Shown here: positions 7,801 through 17,595 of the stretch, piece by piece
Layout of the letters: every line of letters starts with the position of its first letter
Position numbering within the stretch: the first letter of the stretch is position 1
Assembly: GCF_030063475.1 (NCBI RefSeq)
Contig: NZ_JASIRT010000024.1
Coordinates: forward strand, 1-64,000
Origin: Roseomonas sp. E05
GTDB taxonomy: Bacteria; Pseudomonadota; Alphaproteobacteria; Acetobacterales; Acetobacteraceae
DNA: 64,000 bases
Direction of reading: 5' to 3'
Program-made: the position numbers and the translations under genes
Notes under the pieces: model-generated
Told to the model about the DNA's origin: nothing
Database searches by the model: none
The model's input: the letters and a program-made list of their open reading frames with translations, nothing else

Positions 7801-8199
7801 CTACTCGCTCGGCGTGGCGAGCAGGTCCTCGACCTCGATCCTCAGGACCTTGGCCAGCCGCACCAGCGCGGCCGCACTGCCGGGCTTCTTGCCGCCCTCG
7901 ATTTCGGAGAGATAGGCAGCGTTGACCTCGGCCATGGCGGCCAGGGCACGCGCCGTCATGCCACGATGCTCGCGCCAAACGCGGACGGGGCTTTCCCCCT
8001 CGGCGAGGCGGGAGACCTCCTCCAGCGTCAGGCTATCGGCGCGGACGGCCGCGAGCCCCTCCGCCGCGATACGCCTGTCGAAGGCGGCCAGCGCCGCCCG
8101 GTCGGCGACATCCTCCGCGGCCTTCAACAGTGCTTCATAGTCCGCCCGGCGGAGGGTGACGGTATCCGCCGTTTCGGCGAGCGGTCCGATGTGGGTCAT
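7801..8199 (-). CDS. Xre-family antitoxin of a RelE/HigB-type module
   Basis: 132 aa. The C-terminal half is a Cro/CI helix-turn-helix: WREHRGMTARALAAMAEVNA followed by AYLSEIEGGKKPGSAAALVR and a short acidic tail. The N-terminal part (TVTLRRADYEALLKAAEDVA) resembles antitoxin segments that wrap the toxin. Its ATG shares one base with the stop of the upstream toxin (TGATG), and the toxin-first order is as in HigBA-type modules. Expected roles are neutralising the toxin and repressing the shared promoter through the palindrome at 8461-8481 (inference). Confidence 0.85.
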   Translation of the reverse strand: MTHIGPLAETADTVTLRRADYEALLKAAEDVADRAALAAFDRRIAAEGLAAVRADSLTLEEVSRLAEGESPVRVWREHRGMTARALAAMAEVNAAYLSEIEGGKKPGSAAALVRLAKVLRIEVEDLLATPSE

Positions 8200-8462
8200 C
8201 AGTCGTAGACCTCCCTGCGGTGGGCGATGCGGATCACGAAAACATCGCCCTCGATGACGGTGAAGATGGCGCGCCAGTCGCCTTGCCGCACCCGAAACCG
8301 CCCGGGCGGCTCGCCCCGCATCGCCTGCACGTTCGGGTGCAGGGCCTCGGGATCCGCGGCAATTGCTTCCAGACGCGCCTTCAGCTGCTCCCGCTCCCGC
8401 TTCGGCACGGCCAGAAACTCTTTCACGGCACTGCGGGGGAGGATCAGCGTCACGGGCAGCAT
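8199..8462 (-). CDS. RelE/ParE-superfamily toxin
   Basis: 87 aa, typical length. The fold signature is visible in KEFLAVPKREREQLKARLEA, MRGEPPGRFRVRQGDWRAIF and a final strand VFVIRIAHRREVYD; the R-x-R-x-G-D-W-R core matches RelE-family toxins, which usually cleave ribosome-bound mRNA. Toxins of the ParE branch instead inhibit gyrase, so the target is unproven. The gene overlaps the antitoxin by one base. Its start codon lies in an inverted repeat that is probably the autoregulatory operator. Confidence 0.87.
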   Translation of the reverse strand: MLPVTLILPRSAVKEFLAVPKREREQLKARLEAIAADPEALHPNVQAMRGEPPGRFRVRQGDWRAIFTVIEGDVFVIRIAHRREVYD

Positions 8463-8481
8463 GTTAGCCAGCAGCTAACAT
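8461..8481. promoter_or_regulatory. Inverted repeat at the toxin-antitoxin start (operator)
   Basis: ATGTTAGC, spacer CAGCA, GCTAACAT: a perfect 8-bp inverted repeat that overlaps the toxin start codon (8460-8462). A position over the start of a toxin-antitoxin operon is typical of autoregulatory operators bound by the Xre antitoxin. Tandem GCTAAT words follow at about 8498-8511. Confidence 0.6.
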
Positions 8482-8563
8482 ACGCACAAGCGGAATCAGC
8501 TAATAGCTAATCTCAGCCTTGGATTTTGCTATCTTGCCTCGGGAGGCTGGCGAGCCGGCAAAA

Positions 8564-8583
8564 GGCTAAACGGTCGTTTAGCC
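8564..8583. promoter_or_regulatory. Perfect palindrome upstream of the serine recombinase
   Basis: GGCTAAAC, spacer GGTC, GTTTAGCC: a perfect 8-bp inverted repeat 41 bp before the recombinase start, with weaker symmetry outside it (GCAAAA on the left, TCTTGC on the right). Serine resolvases commonly bind sites just upstream of their own gene, so this is a candidate res subsite or operator. Confidence 0.55.
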
Positions 8584-8623
8584 TCTTGCTATCCAGCGCG
8601 AGCGGAGCCGAAAATGGCCCGGC

Positions 8624-9346
8624 ATGCCGCCCGTCATCGCCTATTACCGTGTCTCCACCGAACGCCAGGGCCGCTCCGGCCTAGGACTGGATGCCCAAGC
8701 CGCGCGTTGCACCGCCTTTGCCGTCCAGAACCGTCTGGAGGTGGTCACCACCTTCACCGAGGTGGAGACGGGGAAGGGGAGTGACGCGCTGGACCGCCGG
8801 CCGCAACTCGCCGCCGCATTGGTCGCCGCGAAACGGCAGCGCTGTGCTGTGCTGGTCGCCAAGCTCGATCGGCTGAGCCGTGACGTGCACTTCATCGCCG
8901 GCCTGATGGTACAGCGTGTGCCGTTCCTCGTCGCTGAACTCGGCGCCGACGTTGATCCCTTCATGCTGCACATCTACGCCGCACTCGCCGAGAAAGAACG
9001 ACGCATGATTTCCGAGCGGACCCGCGCAGCGCTCGCCGCACGCAAGCGGCAGGGTGCTGTGCTGGGCAACCGCACCAATCTCGCCACGGCACAAAAGCTG
9101 GGTGCCGCCCGCACGGCGGAGGAGGCGCGACGTTTTGCGGCGAATGTTGTCCCCGTCATCCACCAAGTTCAGGCTAACGGCATAACAAGTCTCCGCGGGG
9201 TTGCTGCGGCACTGAATGCACGCGGTGTACGGACCGCGCGCGGCGGCAGGTGGGCGGCGACGCAGGTGGGCATGGTGCTGGCACGCGCCGCACCGAAGCC
9301 CGCCCCGGCTATGAGCTTGAATGATTTGGGGAACGGGCGTGGTTAA
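8624..9346 (+). CDS. Serine recombinase (resolvase/invertase family)
   Basis: 240 aa. The catalytic start [20 protein letters not shown] places the nucleophile at S11; [20 protein letters not shown] and the segment [20 protein letters not shown] are the conserved middle and E-helix regions. A helix-turn-helix tail ([20 protein letters not shown], then [15 protein letters not shown]) ends the protein. It lies between the RelE/Xre module and the restriction-modification operon, and a palindromic site precedes it. Likely role: resolution of plasmid multimers or of the island carrying hsd genes (inference). Confidence 0.88.
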   Translation: MPPVIAYYRVSTERQGRSGLGLDAQAARCTAFAVQNRLEVVTTFTEVETGKGSDALDRRPQLAAALVAAKRQRCAVLVAKLDRLSRDVHFIAGLMVQRVPFLVAELGADVDPFMLHIYAALAEKERRMISERTRAALAARKRQGAVLGNRTNLATAQKLGAARTAEEARRFAANVVPVIHQVQANGITSLRGVAAALNARGVRTARGGRWAATQVGMVLARAAPKPAPAMSLNDLGNGRG

Positions 9347-9523
9347 GAACTCTGGGCAAGCCTCAGCCACTGCACCACGGTTGCTGTGGCGTCTGGATGA
9401 GAAGGGTCTCCCGTCTCACGCCCCAATCGCCTAGGCGTGGAGGTCTCAGCGCTCCTGCGCCATCATGTTTTCCCTACCCGGCCAAACACCAGCATCTTCA
9501 TGCGAGCAGAGTGAGCCCACCCG

Positions 9524-11359
9524 ATGAGCCAGTCGCAATCCCTCTCCGCCCTCATCTGGTCCGTGGCCGACCTGCTGCGGGGCGACTACAAGCCCTCTGA
9601 ATACGGCCGCGTCATTCTTCCCTTCACCGTGCTGCGGCGCTTGGACTGCGTGCTGGCGCCCACCAAGGAGAAGGTTCTGGCCGAGGCGAAAGCCAAGGAG
9701 GCGATGGGCATCAACCCCGAACCCTTCCTGCTGCGCATCACCGGCGTGCCCTTCGCCAATACCTCGCCCTTCGATCTCAAAACCCTGATGGGCGACCAGG
9801 ACAATCTCGGCGCCAACCTCGACGCCTATATCCGCGGCTTCTCCGCGCCCGTCCGAGACATTTTCGAGCGCTTCCGCTTTACCGAGCAAACCGACCGGCT
9901 GCGCAAGGCGGGCCTGCTTTACCAGGTGACGGAACGCTTCGCAGCCTTCCCGCTACACCCCGACCAGGTCAGCAACCATGACATGGGGTTGGCCTTCGAG
10001 GAGCTGATTCGGAAGTTCGCGGAGATTTCCAACGAGACGGCCGGTGAGCACTTCACCCCGCGTGACGTCATTCGCCTGATGGTGAACCTGCTGTTCATCG
10101 AGGACAGCGACATCCTGACACCCGGCACCCGCGCCGTGCGCACCATCTACGATCCCACGGCCGGCACCGGGGGCATGCTCTCCGTCGCCGCCGAGCACCT
10201 GCTGGAGCACAACCCGCAGGCCTCGCTGACCATGTTTGGGCAGGAACTGAACGACGAGAGCTACGCCATCTGCAAGGCGGACATGCTTATCAAGGGCCAG
10301 GACGTGCGCAACATCGTGCCCGGCAACACCCTCTCCGAAGACGGACACGCGGGCAAGAAGTTCGACTACATGCTCTCCAACCCGCCCTTCGGTGTGGAGT
10401 GGAAGAAGGTCGAGAAGGAGGTCAAGCGGGAGTACGAGCAGCAGGGCCACAATGGCCGCTTTGGGCCCGGCCTGCCGCGCATTTCGGACGGCTCCCTGCT
10501 CTTCCTGCTGCACCTCCTGAGCAAGATGCGCCCGGCGCAGGATGGCGGCAGCCGCATCGGCATCGTGCTCAACGGCTCGCCGCTCTTCACGGGCGGCGCC
10601 GGCTCGGGCGAGAGCGAGATCCGCCGGCACCTGCTGGAGAACGACCTGGTGGAGGCGATCATCGCCCTGCCGACTGACATGTTCTTCAACACCGGCATCG
10701 CGACCTATGTCTGGATCCTCTCCAACCGCAAGCCGGAAGGACGCCGCGGGTTGGTGCAGCTGATCGACGCCTCGGCCATGTGGAGCAAGATGCGCAAGAG
10801 CCTCGGCTCCAAGCGCAAGCAGATGGGCGACGACCTCATCGACGAGGTCACGCGCATCTTCGGCGAGGCGGCCGAAGCGCAATTGGCCACGTTGACCCCC
10901 GCCGATGGCCGCGTGAGCCGGGTGGTGGTGCGCGCCGGGCAGGCGCCGCCGCCGCCGGAGGGTTGCACGGTGAAGCTGGCCCCGATGGCGCGGCTCTTCC
11001 GCAACGAGGAGTTCGGCTACCGCACCATCACGGTGGAGCGCCCGCTGCGGGACGATACCGGGGCGGTGGTGCTGGGCCAGAAGGGTAAGGGGAAGGGCAA
11101 GCCGCAGCCCGACAGCGCCCTGCGCGATACGGAGAACGTGCCGCTCGCCGAGGACATTCAGGCCTACTTCGCCCGCGAGGTGCTGCCGCACGCGCCGGAT
11201 GCCTGGATCGACGAGGACAAGACGAAGGTGGGCTATGAGATCCCCTTCAACCGACACTTCTATGTCTTCGAGCCGCCGCGGCCGCTGGCCGAGATTGATG
11301 CGGACTTGAAGCGGGTGACGGACCGGATCCGGACGATGATCGAGGGGCTGGCAGCGTGA
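9524..11359 (+). CDS. hsdM: Type I restriction-modification DNA methyltransferase subunit
   Basis: 611 aa. The N-terminal HsdM helical domain ([20 protein letters not shown]) is followed by the N6-adenine methyltransferase domain with motif [10 protein letters not shown] (210-218) and motif IV NPPFG (286-290). HsdM methylates adenine in the bipartite target recognised by HsdS and, with HsdR, forms the restriction complex. Its last codons overlap the GTG start of hsdS by four bases (GTGA), so expression is coupled. A 178-bp gap separates it from the recombinase; the operon promoter probably lies there. Confidence 0.95.
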   Translation: MSQSQSLSALIWSVADLLRGDYKPSEYGRVILPFTVLRRLDCVLAPTKEKVLAEAKAKEAMGINPEPFLLRITGVPFANTSPFDLKTLMGDQDNLGANLDAYIRGFSAPVRDIFERFRFTEQTDRLRKAGLLYQVTERFAAFPLHPDQVSNHDMGLAFEELIRKFAEISNETAGEHFTPRDVIRLMVNLLFIEDSDILTPGTRAVRTIYDPTAGTGGMLSVAAEHLLEHNPQASLTMFGQELNDESYAICKADMLIKGQDVRNIVPGNTLSEDGHAGKKFDYMLSNPPFGVEWKKVEKEVKREYEQQGHNGRFGPGLPRISDGSLLFLLHLLSKMRPAQDGGSRIGIVLNGSPLFTGGAGSGESEIRRHLLENDLVEAIIALPTDMFFNTGIATYVWILSNRKPEGRRGLVQLIDASAMWSKMRKSLGSKRKQMGDDLIDEVTRIFGEAAEAQLATLTPADGRVSRVVVRAGQAPPPPEGCTVKLAPMARLFRNEEFGYRTITVERPLRDDTGAVVLGQKGKGKGKPQPDSALRDTENVPLAEDIQAYFAREVLPHAPDAWIDEDKTKVGYEIPFNRHFYVFEPPRPLAEIDADLKRVTDRIRTMIEGLAA

Positions 11360-12720
11360 GTGTCAAGACGTATCCTGCTTATCGGGAGAGTTGTGAACCT
11401 TCCATTGGACTGCTGCCGTCAACCTGGACCGCAAGAAGGCTGAAATTCCTCGCCACTGTCCAGACTGGTGTTACCAAAGGAAAGGATACAGCGGGCTTCG
11501 AAACGGTCACGGTATCATACCTGCGCGTCGCCAACGTTCAGGACGGCTACATTGACTTAGATGATGTAAGCACGATTGAGATCGCTGCCAGCGATGTTGA
11601 GCGGTATCTTCTTCGTTCAGGCGACGTCCTGATGAACGAGGGAGGCGATTTTGACAAGCTAGGTCGTGGTCACGTTTGGAGGGGGCAAATCTCCAACTGC
11701 GTTCATCAGAACCATGTCTTTGCTGTCCGAACGCATTCCATTGAGCCAGAATGGATCGCGATGGTGAGCAGCGCGGAGTGCGGACGGTTTTTCTTTATGT
11801 CTCGTGCAAAGCAAAGCACCAATCTTGCTTCCATTTCCTCGTCAAATTTGTTGGAACTTCCTGTGCCCTGCCCACCTACTTCGGTGGAGAGGCGGGCCAT
11901 TCTGACCTTTCTCGACCACGAAACCAGAAAGATTGACGCGCTGGTGGCCGAGCAGGAGCGGCTGATCGCGCTGCTGAAGGAGAAGCGGCAGGCCGTCATC
12001 TCCCAGGCCGTTACCAAGGGCCTCGATCCCGACGCCCCGATGAAAGACTCTGGGGTGGAGTGGCTGGGGGAGGTGCCGAAACATTGGGAGGTTAAACCTC
12101 TCAAACGTTGTGCGGCATTTGTCAGCGGGGGCACTCCCAGCAAGGAGCGTGAGGACTACTGGCAAGGCGACATCCCTTGGGTTTCCCCTAAGGACATGAA
12201 GCAGTGGGTCGTGTCCGGTGATGCTGACGGCATTACGCCCGATGCCGTTGAAGCGAGCAGGCTTACTCTGCTTCCGGAGAACTCAGTTTTGGTTGTAGTC
12301 CGCGGGATGATTCTGGCGCATTCGTTCCCAGTTGCAGTGAGTGGCCGGCAAGTCACCATCAACCAGGATATGAAGGCGCTTCTGCCCAAGGCAGGCATTG
12401 CCGCGATCTTTCTTGGGCGCTTCCTGTCTGCCAACGCCAAGGCAGTTGCTGAGTGGATTGACGAAGCAGGACATGGAACCCGCGCATTGCGCATGGAGGG
12501 TTTCGTGTGCCTGCCCGTTGCTATTCCTCCGGAAGATGAGCAGAACAGGATAGTCTCTTACCTGACAGAGGCCCTCGCAAAGCTCGATGCTCTTGCGGAT
12601 AACGCCGAACGCGCCATCACTCTCCTCCGCGAGCGCCGCGCCGCCCTGATCTCCGCCGCCGTCACCGGCAAGATCGACGTGCGCGACCTTGCGGCCGCCG
12701 AAAAGGCTGCTGCCGCATGA
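11356..12720 (+). CDS. hsdS: Type I restriction-modification specificity subunit
   Basis: 454 aa with the classical two-fold layout: target recognition domain 1 (about 10-180), a conserved helical spacer ([20 protein letters not shown] then [20 protein letters not shown]), recognition domain 2 (about 230-390, opening [20 protein letters not shown]) and a second helical repeat ([20 protein letters not shown]). The two recognition domains are visibly less GC-rich than the spacers and neighbouring genes, as expected when such domains are exchanged. GTG start overlapping hsdM; stop overlapping the GIY-YIG gene (ATGA). Confidence 0.95.
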   Translation: MSVKTYPAYRESCEPSIGLLPSTWTARRLKFLATVQTGVTKGKDTAGFETVTVSYLRVANVQDGYIDLDDVSTIEIAASDVERYLLRSGDVLMNEGGDFDKLGRGHVWRGQISNCVHQNHVFAVRTHSIEPEWIAMVSSAECGRFFFMSRAKQSTNLASISSSNLLELPVPCPPTSVERRAILTFLDHETRKIDALVAEQERLIALLKEKRQAVISQAVTKGLDPDAPMKDSGVEWLGEVPKHWEVKPLKRCAAFVSGGTPSKEREDYWQGDIPWVSPKDMKQWVVSGDADGITPDAVEASRLTLLPENSVLVVVRGMILAHSFPVAVSGRQVTINQDMKALLPKAGIAAIFLGRFLSANAKAVAEWIDEAGHGTRALRMEGFVCLPVAIPPEDEQNRIVSYLTEALAKLDALADNAERAITLLRERRAALISAAVTGKIDVRDLAAAEKAAAA

Positions 12721-13646
12721 CCGCCGCGATCGGCCGCTCCCTCGAACTCTACTACATCGACGGCCGCCCGGACGGCATGCTCACTGCTGAGCTGTTCAAC
12801 TGGACCGGCCATGTGCTGATGGCCCCGCGCACCCAGATCGCGGCGGCCCTCAAGCGCCCAGAAGCCAGCTACGCGGGTATTTACCTGCTGATCGGCGAGC
12901 AGGCGGGCGAGCCGCGCGCCTATGTCGGTGAGGGCGAGGACATCAGCGCCCGCATCAAGGCACACGACACCGCGAAGGACTGGTGGACCAGCGCCGTGCT
13001 GGTCACCGCCGCGGCCAACAAGCTGAACAAGGCGCATGTGCGCTACCTGGAGGCGCGGCTGATCGCCGAGGCCCGTACCATCGGCCGTATGCCGCTCGAC
13101 AATGCCACCAGCCCGCCTCTCCCCTCGCTGAGCGAGGCCGACGTGGCGAAAATGGAAGCCTTCCTGGAGAACCTGCTCATCGTCCTGCCGGCGGTGCGGG
13201 TGGACATGTTCATCCAGCGCGCACGGCCGGCTATTGGCGGCGGCGCGACCCTGACGACCTCACCGCGGCCGGCACAGGCTCCTGCCGCCGCGCCGGTGCG
13301 CTTCACGCTGGAGACACCAAAGCACGGCCTTAAGGCCACTGCCGTGCTGATCGATGGCGAGTTCGTGGTCGAGGCCGGTTCGCTCGCGCGCGACAGCTGG
13401 GTGGGCCAGAACGGGCAAAGCGCCTCCTACGCGCCGCTGCATGCCGAACTGGTTAATGCCGGCATCCTGGCGCCCCAGGGCGCTGTGCGTGTCTTCACCG
13501 AAAACTACGCCTTCAAGAGCCCCAGCGCCGCCGCGGCCGTGATTAACGGCCGCAACACCAGCGGCCCCGCCGCCTGGCGGCTAGAAGGCGAGGGTATCAC
13601 TTACAAGGAATGGGAGGCCAAGCAGTTGGCCGCGCCTGCGACCTAA
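12717..13646 (+). CDS. GIY-YIG nuclease-domain protein with DUF4357
   Basis: 309 aa. A GIY-YIG domain occupies about 50-150: AGIYLLIG (G54-I55-Y56), YVGEGEDISARIKAHDTAKD (Y69-V70-G71, arginine R79) and a glutamate in VRYLEARLIAEA. The C-terminal part (about 205-309, KHGLKATAVLIDGEFVVEAG, WVGQNGQSASYAPLHAELV) matches DUF4357, which often accompanies restriction or methylation genes. The start overlaps the hsdS stop by four bases. An accessory nuclease or modulator of the type I system is plausible but not shown. Confidence 0.85.
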   Translation: MTAAIGRSLELYYIDGRPDGMLTAELFNWTGHVLMAPRTQIAAALKRPEASYAGIYLLIGEQAGEPRAYVGEGEDISARIKAHDTAKDWWTSAVLVTAAANKLNKAHVRYLEARLIAEARTIGRMPLDNATSPPLPSLSEADVAKMEAFLENLLIVLPAVRVDMFIQRARPAIGGGATLTTSPRPAQAPAAAPVRFTLETPKHGLKATAVLIDGEFVVEAGSLARDSWVGQNGQSASYAPLHAELVNAGILAPQGAVRVFTENYAFKSPSAAAAVINGRNTSGPAAWRLEGEGITYKEWEAKQLAAPAT

Positions 13647-13718
13647 GCCAATGAGCCTGCCACAGGACGGCATCATCCGGGGTCGCAGGGACATGGGGCC
13701 CAGTGCGGGGATGGCCGT

Positions 13719-14408
13719 ATGAGCATTCCCATGCGCGCAGTGTTCGAGCAGCTTGGCTTCGAGGAGGATTGGTCGGCGATCACCGACGAGGCGCCTGCCT
13801 ATCAATATGACTTCGGCAACCTGCGGCTTAAAGCCGTTCAGGTCACCAACAGGCACTTCATGCCCGTTTTCCTCCTCAGCGGCGTCCATCGGGATGCGCG
13901 CAGTCTGCGTACGGTACGCTTTGAGACGCCTCTCGAAGTCGCATCCTTGGAGCAGGGCGTTGCCCTTCTTGCGCACGCCGTTGGCCACAGCTCCCAACTA
14001 ACAGAACCGGCGCCTTGGCTTGAGCAAGGACGCTCCTGGCAGCACCACCTGCCCTGGGAGCGGGACCGCAGAGCCTATGAGGCTCGGCCTCATTGCGCAG
14101 TCGAGCGCGACTGGTTCCGCATGCCCGCGCAGCAGCTCCGGCCATTGGCCGAAACCGCGACGGACGAGAATGTCGCGACTTTTACGTTTAACGGCCGAAC
14201 CCTGATCATCGATGCGGCTGGCACTTGCCTGCCCATGCCCGCTCAAGGAACCGCCTGGCCGGAGAGCTACCGTGTCCGACTCCTGGAACTGTCGGCGCTG
14301 CCAAAACGCCTGATTCGGCCCGTCATCCGCGTCGGGGTCTGGGAGGGGCGGCTCACCATCAACCGGCTCTCCTTGCGAATCCTCCAGACAGAGCCGGAAA
14401 CACCATGA
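13719..14408 (+). CDS. Unknown protein coupled to hsdR
   Basis: 229 aa. I recognise no domain. The N-terminus (MSIPMRAVFEQLGFEEDWSA) and middle (YDFGNLRLKAVQVTNRHFMP, VFLLSGVHRDARSLRTVRFE) look like a compact alpha/beta protein without signal peptide or membrane segment; a second part has conserved-looking WFRMPAQQLRPLAE. Its TGA overlaps the ATG of hsdR (ATGA), so it is translated as part of the hsd operon. Somewhat lower GC than its neighbours suggests separate acquisition. Candidates: anti-restriction control, a defence accessory factor, or an orphan passenger. Confidence 0.7.
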   Translation: MSIPMRAVFEQLGFEEDWSAITDEAPAYQYDFGNLRLKAVQVTNRHFMPVFLLSGVHRDARSLRTVRFETPLEVASLEQGVALLAHAVGHSSQLTEPAPWLEQGRSWQHHLPWERDRRAYEARPHCAVERDWFRMPAQQLRPLAETATDENVATFTFNGRTLIIDAAGTCLPMPAQGTAWPESYRVRLLELSALPKRLIRPVIRVGVWEGRLTINRLSLRILQTEPETP

Positions 14409-17400
14409 GCCTCCACAAGGAACTGGCCTTCGAGGACAGCATCTGTGGCTACCTGGCCGCCCATGGCTGGCTCTACGAGGCCGGCGCCGCCGCCCGCTAC
14501 GACCGCGCCCGCGCCCTCTTCCCGGAGGATCTGGTCGCCTGGGTGCAGGAAACCCAGCCCGAAGCCTGGGCCAGCCTGGAGAAGACGCAGGGCCCCGCCG
14601 CCCCCACTGTCTTAGCCGACCGGCTGCGCGCCGCGCTCGACAAGCAGGGCACGCTGACCTTGCTGCGGGACGGGTTGGACATTGTCGGCCTGCGGCAGCG
14701 CCTCGCACTCTGCCAGTTCCGCCCCGCGCTGGCGATGAACGCCGATCTGCAGGCCCGCTACGCCGCCAACCGGCTGCGCGTCGTACGGCAGGTCCGCTAT
14801 TCCCTGCACAGCGAGGCCTGCCTTGACCTGGTGCTATTCCTCAACGGCATCCCGGTTGCCACGGCGGAACTGAAGTCCGACTACACGCAGTCGGTAACGG
14901 ACGCGATCAACCAGTACCAGTACGACCGCCTGCCACGTGTCGCCGGCCGCAACCTCCCGGAACCGCTGCTCGCCTTCCCCGGCGGAGCCCTGGTCCACTT
15001 CGCCGTCAGCAACAGCGAAGTGGCCATGTGCACCCAGCTGGCCGGCGCCGACAGCCGCTTCCTGCCCTTCAACCGGGGGAACCAGGGCGCTGCCGGCAAC
15101 GAGCCCAACCCGCAGGGCGCCCCCACCGCTTATCTGTGGGAGGCGGTCTGGCAGCGCGACAGCTGGCTGGAGATCCTCGGCCGCTATCTGGTGCCGGTGA
15201 AGGACGACAAGAAGCGCCTGAAGGGCTGGATCTTCCCGCGCTACCATCAGCTGGACGCCACGCGGAAGCTGGTGGCGCAGGTGCTGGAGGACGGGCCGGG
15301 CGGCAAGTACCTGGTCCAGCACTCGGCCGGCTCGGGCAAGACCAACTCCATCGCCTGGACGGCCCACTTCCTGGCCGACCTGCACGACGCCGGGAGCCGC
15401 AAGCTGTTCGACACCGTGCTGGTGGTCTCCGATCGCACGGTGCTGGACAAGCAGCTGCGGGAAGCCATCGAGAGCTTCGAGCGCACCCTGGGCGTCGTCG
15501 CGGTGGTCACCGGCGACGGCGGCGCCAAGAGCGCCGAGCTGGCGGCGGCCCTCTCCGCCGGCAAGAAGATCGTGGTCTGCACCATCCAGACCTTCCCCTT
15601 CGCGCTGGAGGAGGTGCGGCGGCTCTCCGCCAGCAAGGGCAAGCGCTTTGCGGTGATTGCCGACGAGGCGCACTCCTCCCAGACCGGCCGCGCCGCCGCC
15701 GAGCTGAAATCGGTCCTCAGTCCGGAGGAGCAGGCGGCGCTGGAGGATGGCGGCGAGGTCGACGCCGAGGACATCCTGGCGGCCAAGATGGCGGCCCGCG
15801 CCGACCAGGATGCCGGCATCACCTACGTCGCCTTTACCGCCACGCCCAAGGCCAAGACGCTGGAGCTGTTCGGCCGCCGCCCGGATCCGACACGGCCCGC
15901 CGCCAAAGACAATCTGCCCGCCGCCTTCCACGTCTACGCCATGCGGCAGGCGATCGAGGAAGGCTTCATTCTCGACGTCCTGCAGAACTACACAGCCTAC
16001 AAACTGGCCTTCAAGCTCACCCACAACGGCCAGGAGCTGACCGAGAAGGAGGTGGACGCCGCCGAGGCCAAGAAGGGCATCATGGGCTGGGTGCGGCTGC
16101 ACCCGCACAACATCGCCGCCCGCGTCGAGATCGTGGTGGAGCACTTCCGCCAGAATGTGGCCCACCTGCTCGGCGGCACGGCCAAAGCCATGGTGGTCAC
16201 CGCCAGCCGCAAGGAGGCGGTGCGCTGGAGCAAGGCCATGGCGGCCTACATCGCGCGCAAAGGCTACGGGATCGGCCTGCTGGTGGCCTTCTCGGGCGAG
16301 GTGAACGATCCAGAGACCGGGCCGGAGCCGCTCACCGAAGGCAACATGAACCCGGATCTGCGCGGGCGGGACCTGCGGGAGGCCTTCGCCACGCCGGAGT
16401 TCAGCCTCCTGCTGGTGGCCAACAAGTTCCAGACCGGCTTCGACCAACCCTTGCTCTGCGGCATGTACGTCGACCGGCGGCTCGGCGGCATCCAGGCAGT
16501 GCAGACCCTCTCCCGGCTGAACCGCGCCCATCCCGGCAAGGACACCACCTACGTGGTCGACTTCGTCAACGAGCCGGAGAAGATCCTGGAGGCCTTCCGG
16601 CTCTATCACACCACGGCCGAACTGGCCGGGGTCAGCGATCCGAACGTGGTGCTCGACCTGCGCAACAAGCTGGAGGCCACCGGCTACTACGACCGCTTTG
16701 AAGCCGAGCGCGTGGCCCGCGTGGCGGTCAACCCGAAGGCGGCGCAGGGCGACCTCGATGCGGCCATCGGCCCGGTCAGCAACCGGCTGCTCACCCGCTT
16801 CAAGCAGGCGCAGGCCAGCGCCCGGGCCGAGCCGGAGAAGTCCAGGACCTGGCAGGCGGCCAAGGACGAGATGGACGCGCTGCTGCTCTTCAAGCGCGAC
16901 CTCGGCAGCTATATCCGCGTCTACGAGTTCCTCGGCCAGATGTTCGACTACGGGAACACGGACTACGAGAAGCTCTACCTCTTCGCCAAGATGCTGCTGC
17001 CGCTGTTGGACTACGGCCGCGAGCGCGAGGGGCTGGACCTCTCGGTTCTGAAGCTGACGCACCACCGCATGCGCGACCTCGGGCAGCAGAAGCTCAACCT
17101 CTCGGGCGGTGAGGCGGGCCCGGCCCTGACGCCGGTCACGCAGGTGGGCTCCGGCCAGGTGCAGGACAAGCACAAGCTGCGCCTGCAGGAGATCATCCTG
17201 GCGATGAACGACCTCTTCGAGGGCGAGATCACCGAGGGGGATGCCGTGGCCTATGTGGACACGGTGCTCAAGGAGAAGATGCTGGAATCGGAACTGCTCC
17301 GCAGCCAGGCAGCCGCCAACACCAAGGAGCAGTTCGGCAACTCGCCGAACCTCAGCGATGAGCTGATGAATGCGATCATGGACGCGATGGCCGCGCACCA

Positions 17401-17530
17401 GGCCATGAGCCGGCAGGCGCTCAACTCGGACAACATCCGCGGCCGCATCCTGGCAACCCTGCTCGGCCCGGGGCAGCTCTGGGAGGCGCTGCGAGCCAAG
17501 CAGGACCTTCCAGGTCGGGCGGCGCCCTGA
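14405..17530 (+). CDS. hsdR: Type I restriction endonuclease/translocase subunit
   Basis: 1041 aa from ATG 14405, chosen because it overlaps the upstream stop and begins MSLHKELAFEDSICGYLAAH as expected; upstream in-frame codons lie within the 229-aa gene region. The PD-(D/E)xK nuclease is visible as LDLVLFLNGIPVATAELKSD (D141, E155, K157). The SF2 motor follows: Walker A AGSGKT (308-313), the DEAH box in FAVIADEAHSSQTGRAAAEL, motif III-like FTATPK, and motif VI region QTLSRLNRAHPGKDT. It translocates DNA and cuts unmethylated targets with HsdM/HsdS. All key motifs are intact, so the system is probably functional. Confidence 0.96.
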   Translation: MSLHKELAFEDSICGYLAAHGWLYEAGAAARYDRARALFPEDLVAWVQETQPEAWASLEKTQGPAAPTVLADRLRAALDKQGTLTLLRDGLDIVGLRQRLALCQFRPALAMNADLQARYAANRLRVVRQVRYSLHSEACLDLVLFLNGIPVATAELKSDYTQSVTDAINQYQYDRLPRVAGRNLPEPLLAFPGGALVHFAVSNSEVAMCTQLAGADSRFLPFNRGNQGAAGNEPNPQGAPTAYLWEAVWQRDSWLEILGRYLVPVKDDKKRLKGWIFPRYHQLDATRKLVAQVLEDGPGGKYLVQHSAGSGKTNSIAWTAHFLADLHDAGSRKLFDTVLVVSDRTVLDKQLREAIESFERTLGVVAVVTGDGGAKSAELAAALSAGKKIVVCTIQTFPFALEEVRRLSASKGKRFAVIADEAHSSQTGRAAAELKSVLSPEEQAALEDGGEVDAEDILAAKMAARADQDAGITYVAFTATPKAKTLELFGRRPDPTRPAAKDNLPAAFHVYAMRQAIEEGFILDVLQNYTAYKLAFKLTHNGQELTEKEVDAAEAKKGIMGWVRLHPHNIAARVEIVVEHFRQNVAHLLGGTAKAMVVTASRKEAVRWSKAMAAYIARKGYGIGLLVAFSGEVNDPETGPEPLTEGNMNPDLRGRDLREAFATPEFSLLLVANKFQTGFDQPLLCGMYVDRRLGGIQAVQTLSRLNRAHPGKDTTYVVDFVNEPEKILEAFRLYHTTAELAGVSDPNVVLDLRNKLEATGYYDRFEAERVARVAVNPKAAQGDLDAAIGPVSNRLLTRFKQAQASARAEPEKSRTWQAAKDEMDALLLFKRDLGSYIRVYEFLGQMFDYGNTDYEKLYLFAKMLLPLLDYGREREGLDLSVLKLTHHRMRDLGQQKLNLSGGEAGPALTPVTQVGSGQVQDKHKLRLQEIILAMNDLFEGEITEGDAVAYVDTVLKEKMLESELLRSQAAANTKEQFGNSPNLSDELMNAIMDAMAAHQAMSRQALNSDNIRGRILATLLGPGQLWEALRAKQDLPGRAAP

Positions 17531-17551
17531 ACCAAGGGGCAGTCCTAACTG

Positions 17552-17565
17552 GACTAAGCTTAGTC
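17552..17565. promoter_or_regulatory. 14-bp perfect palindrome before the Phd/VapC-type module
   Basis: GACTAAGCTTAGTC lies 31 bp before the antitoxin ATG. Palindromes at this position are the usual autoregulatory operators of Phd/YefM-type antitoxins. Ribosome-binding GGAGG follows at about 17585-17589. Confidence 0.6.
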
Positions 17566-17595
17566 GAATTCCTATCTTGGCGGCCGGAGGCTCTC

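Noticed and set aside
14834-17398. Very long open frame on the minus strand opposite hsdR
   Set aside because: It is an antisense shadow of the hsdR gene; composition is extreme (His, Gln, Arg, Val rich) and hsdR has all its motifs.
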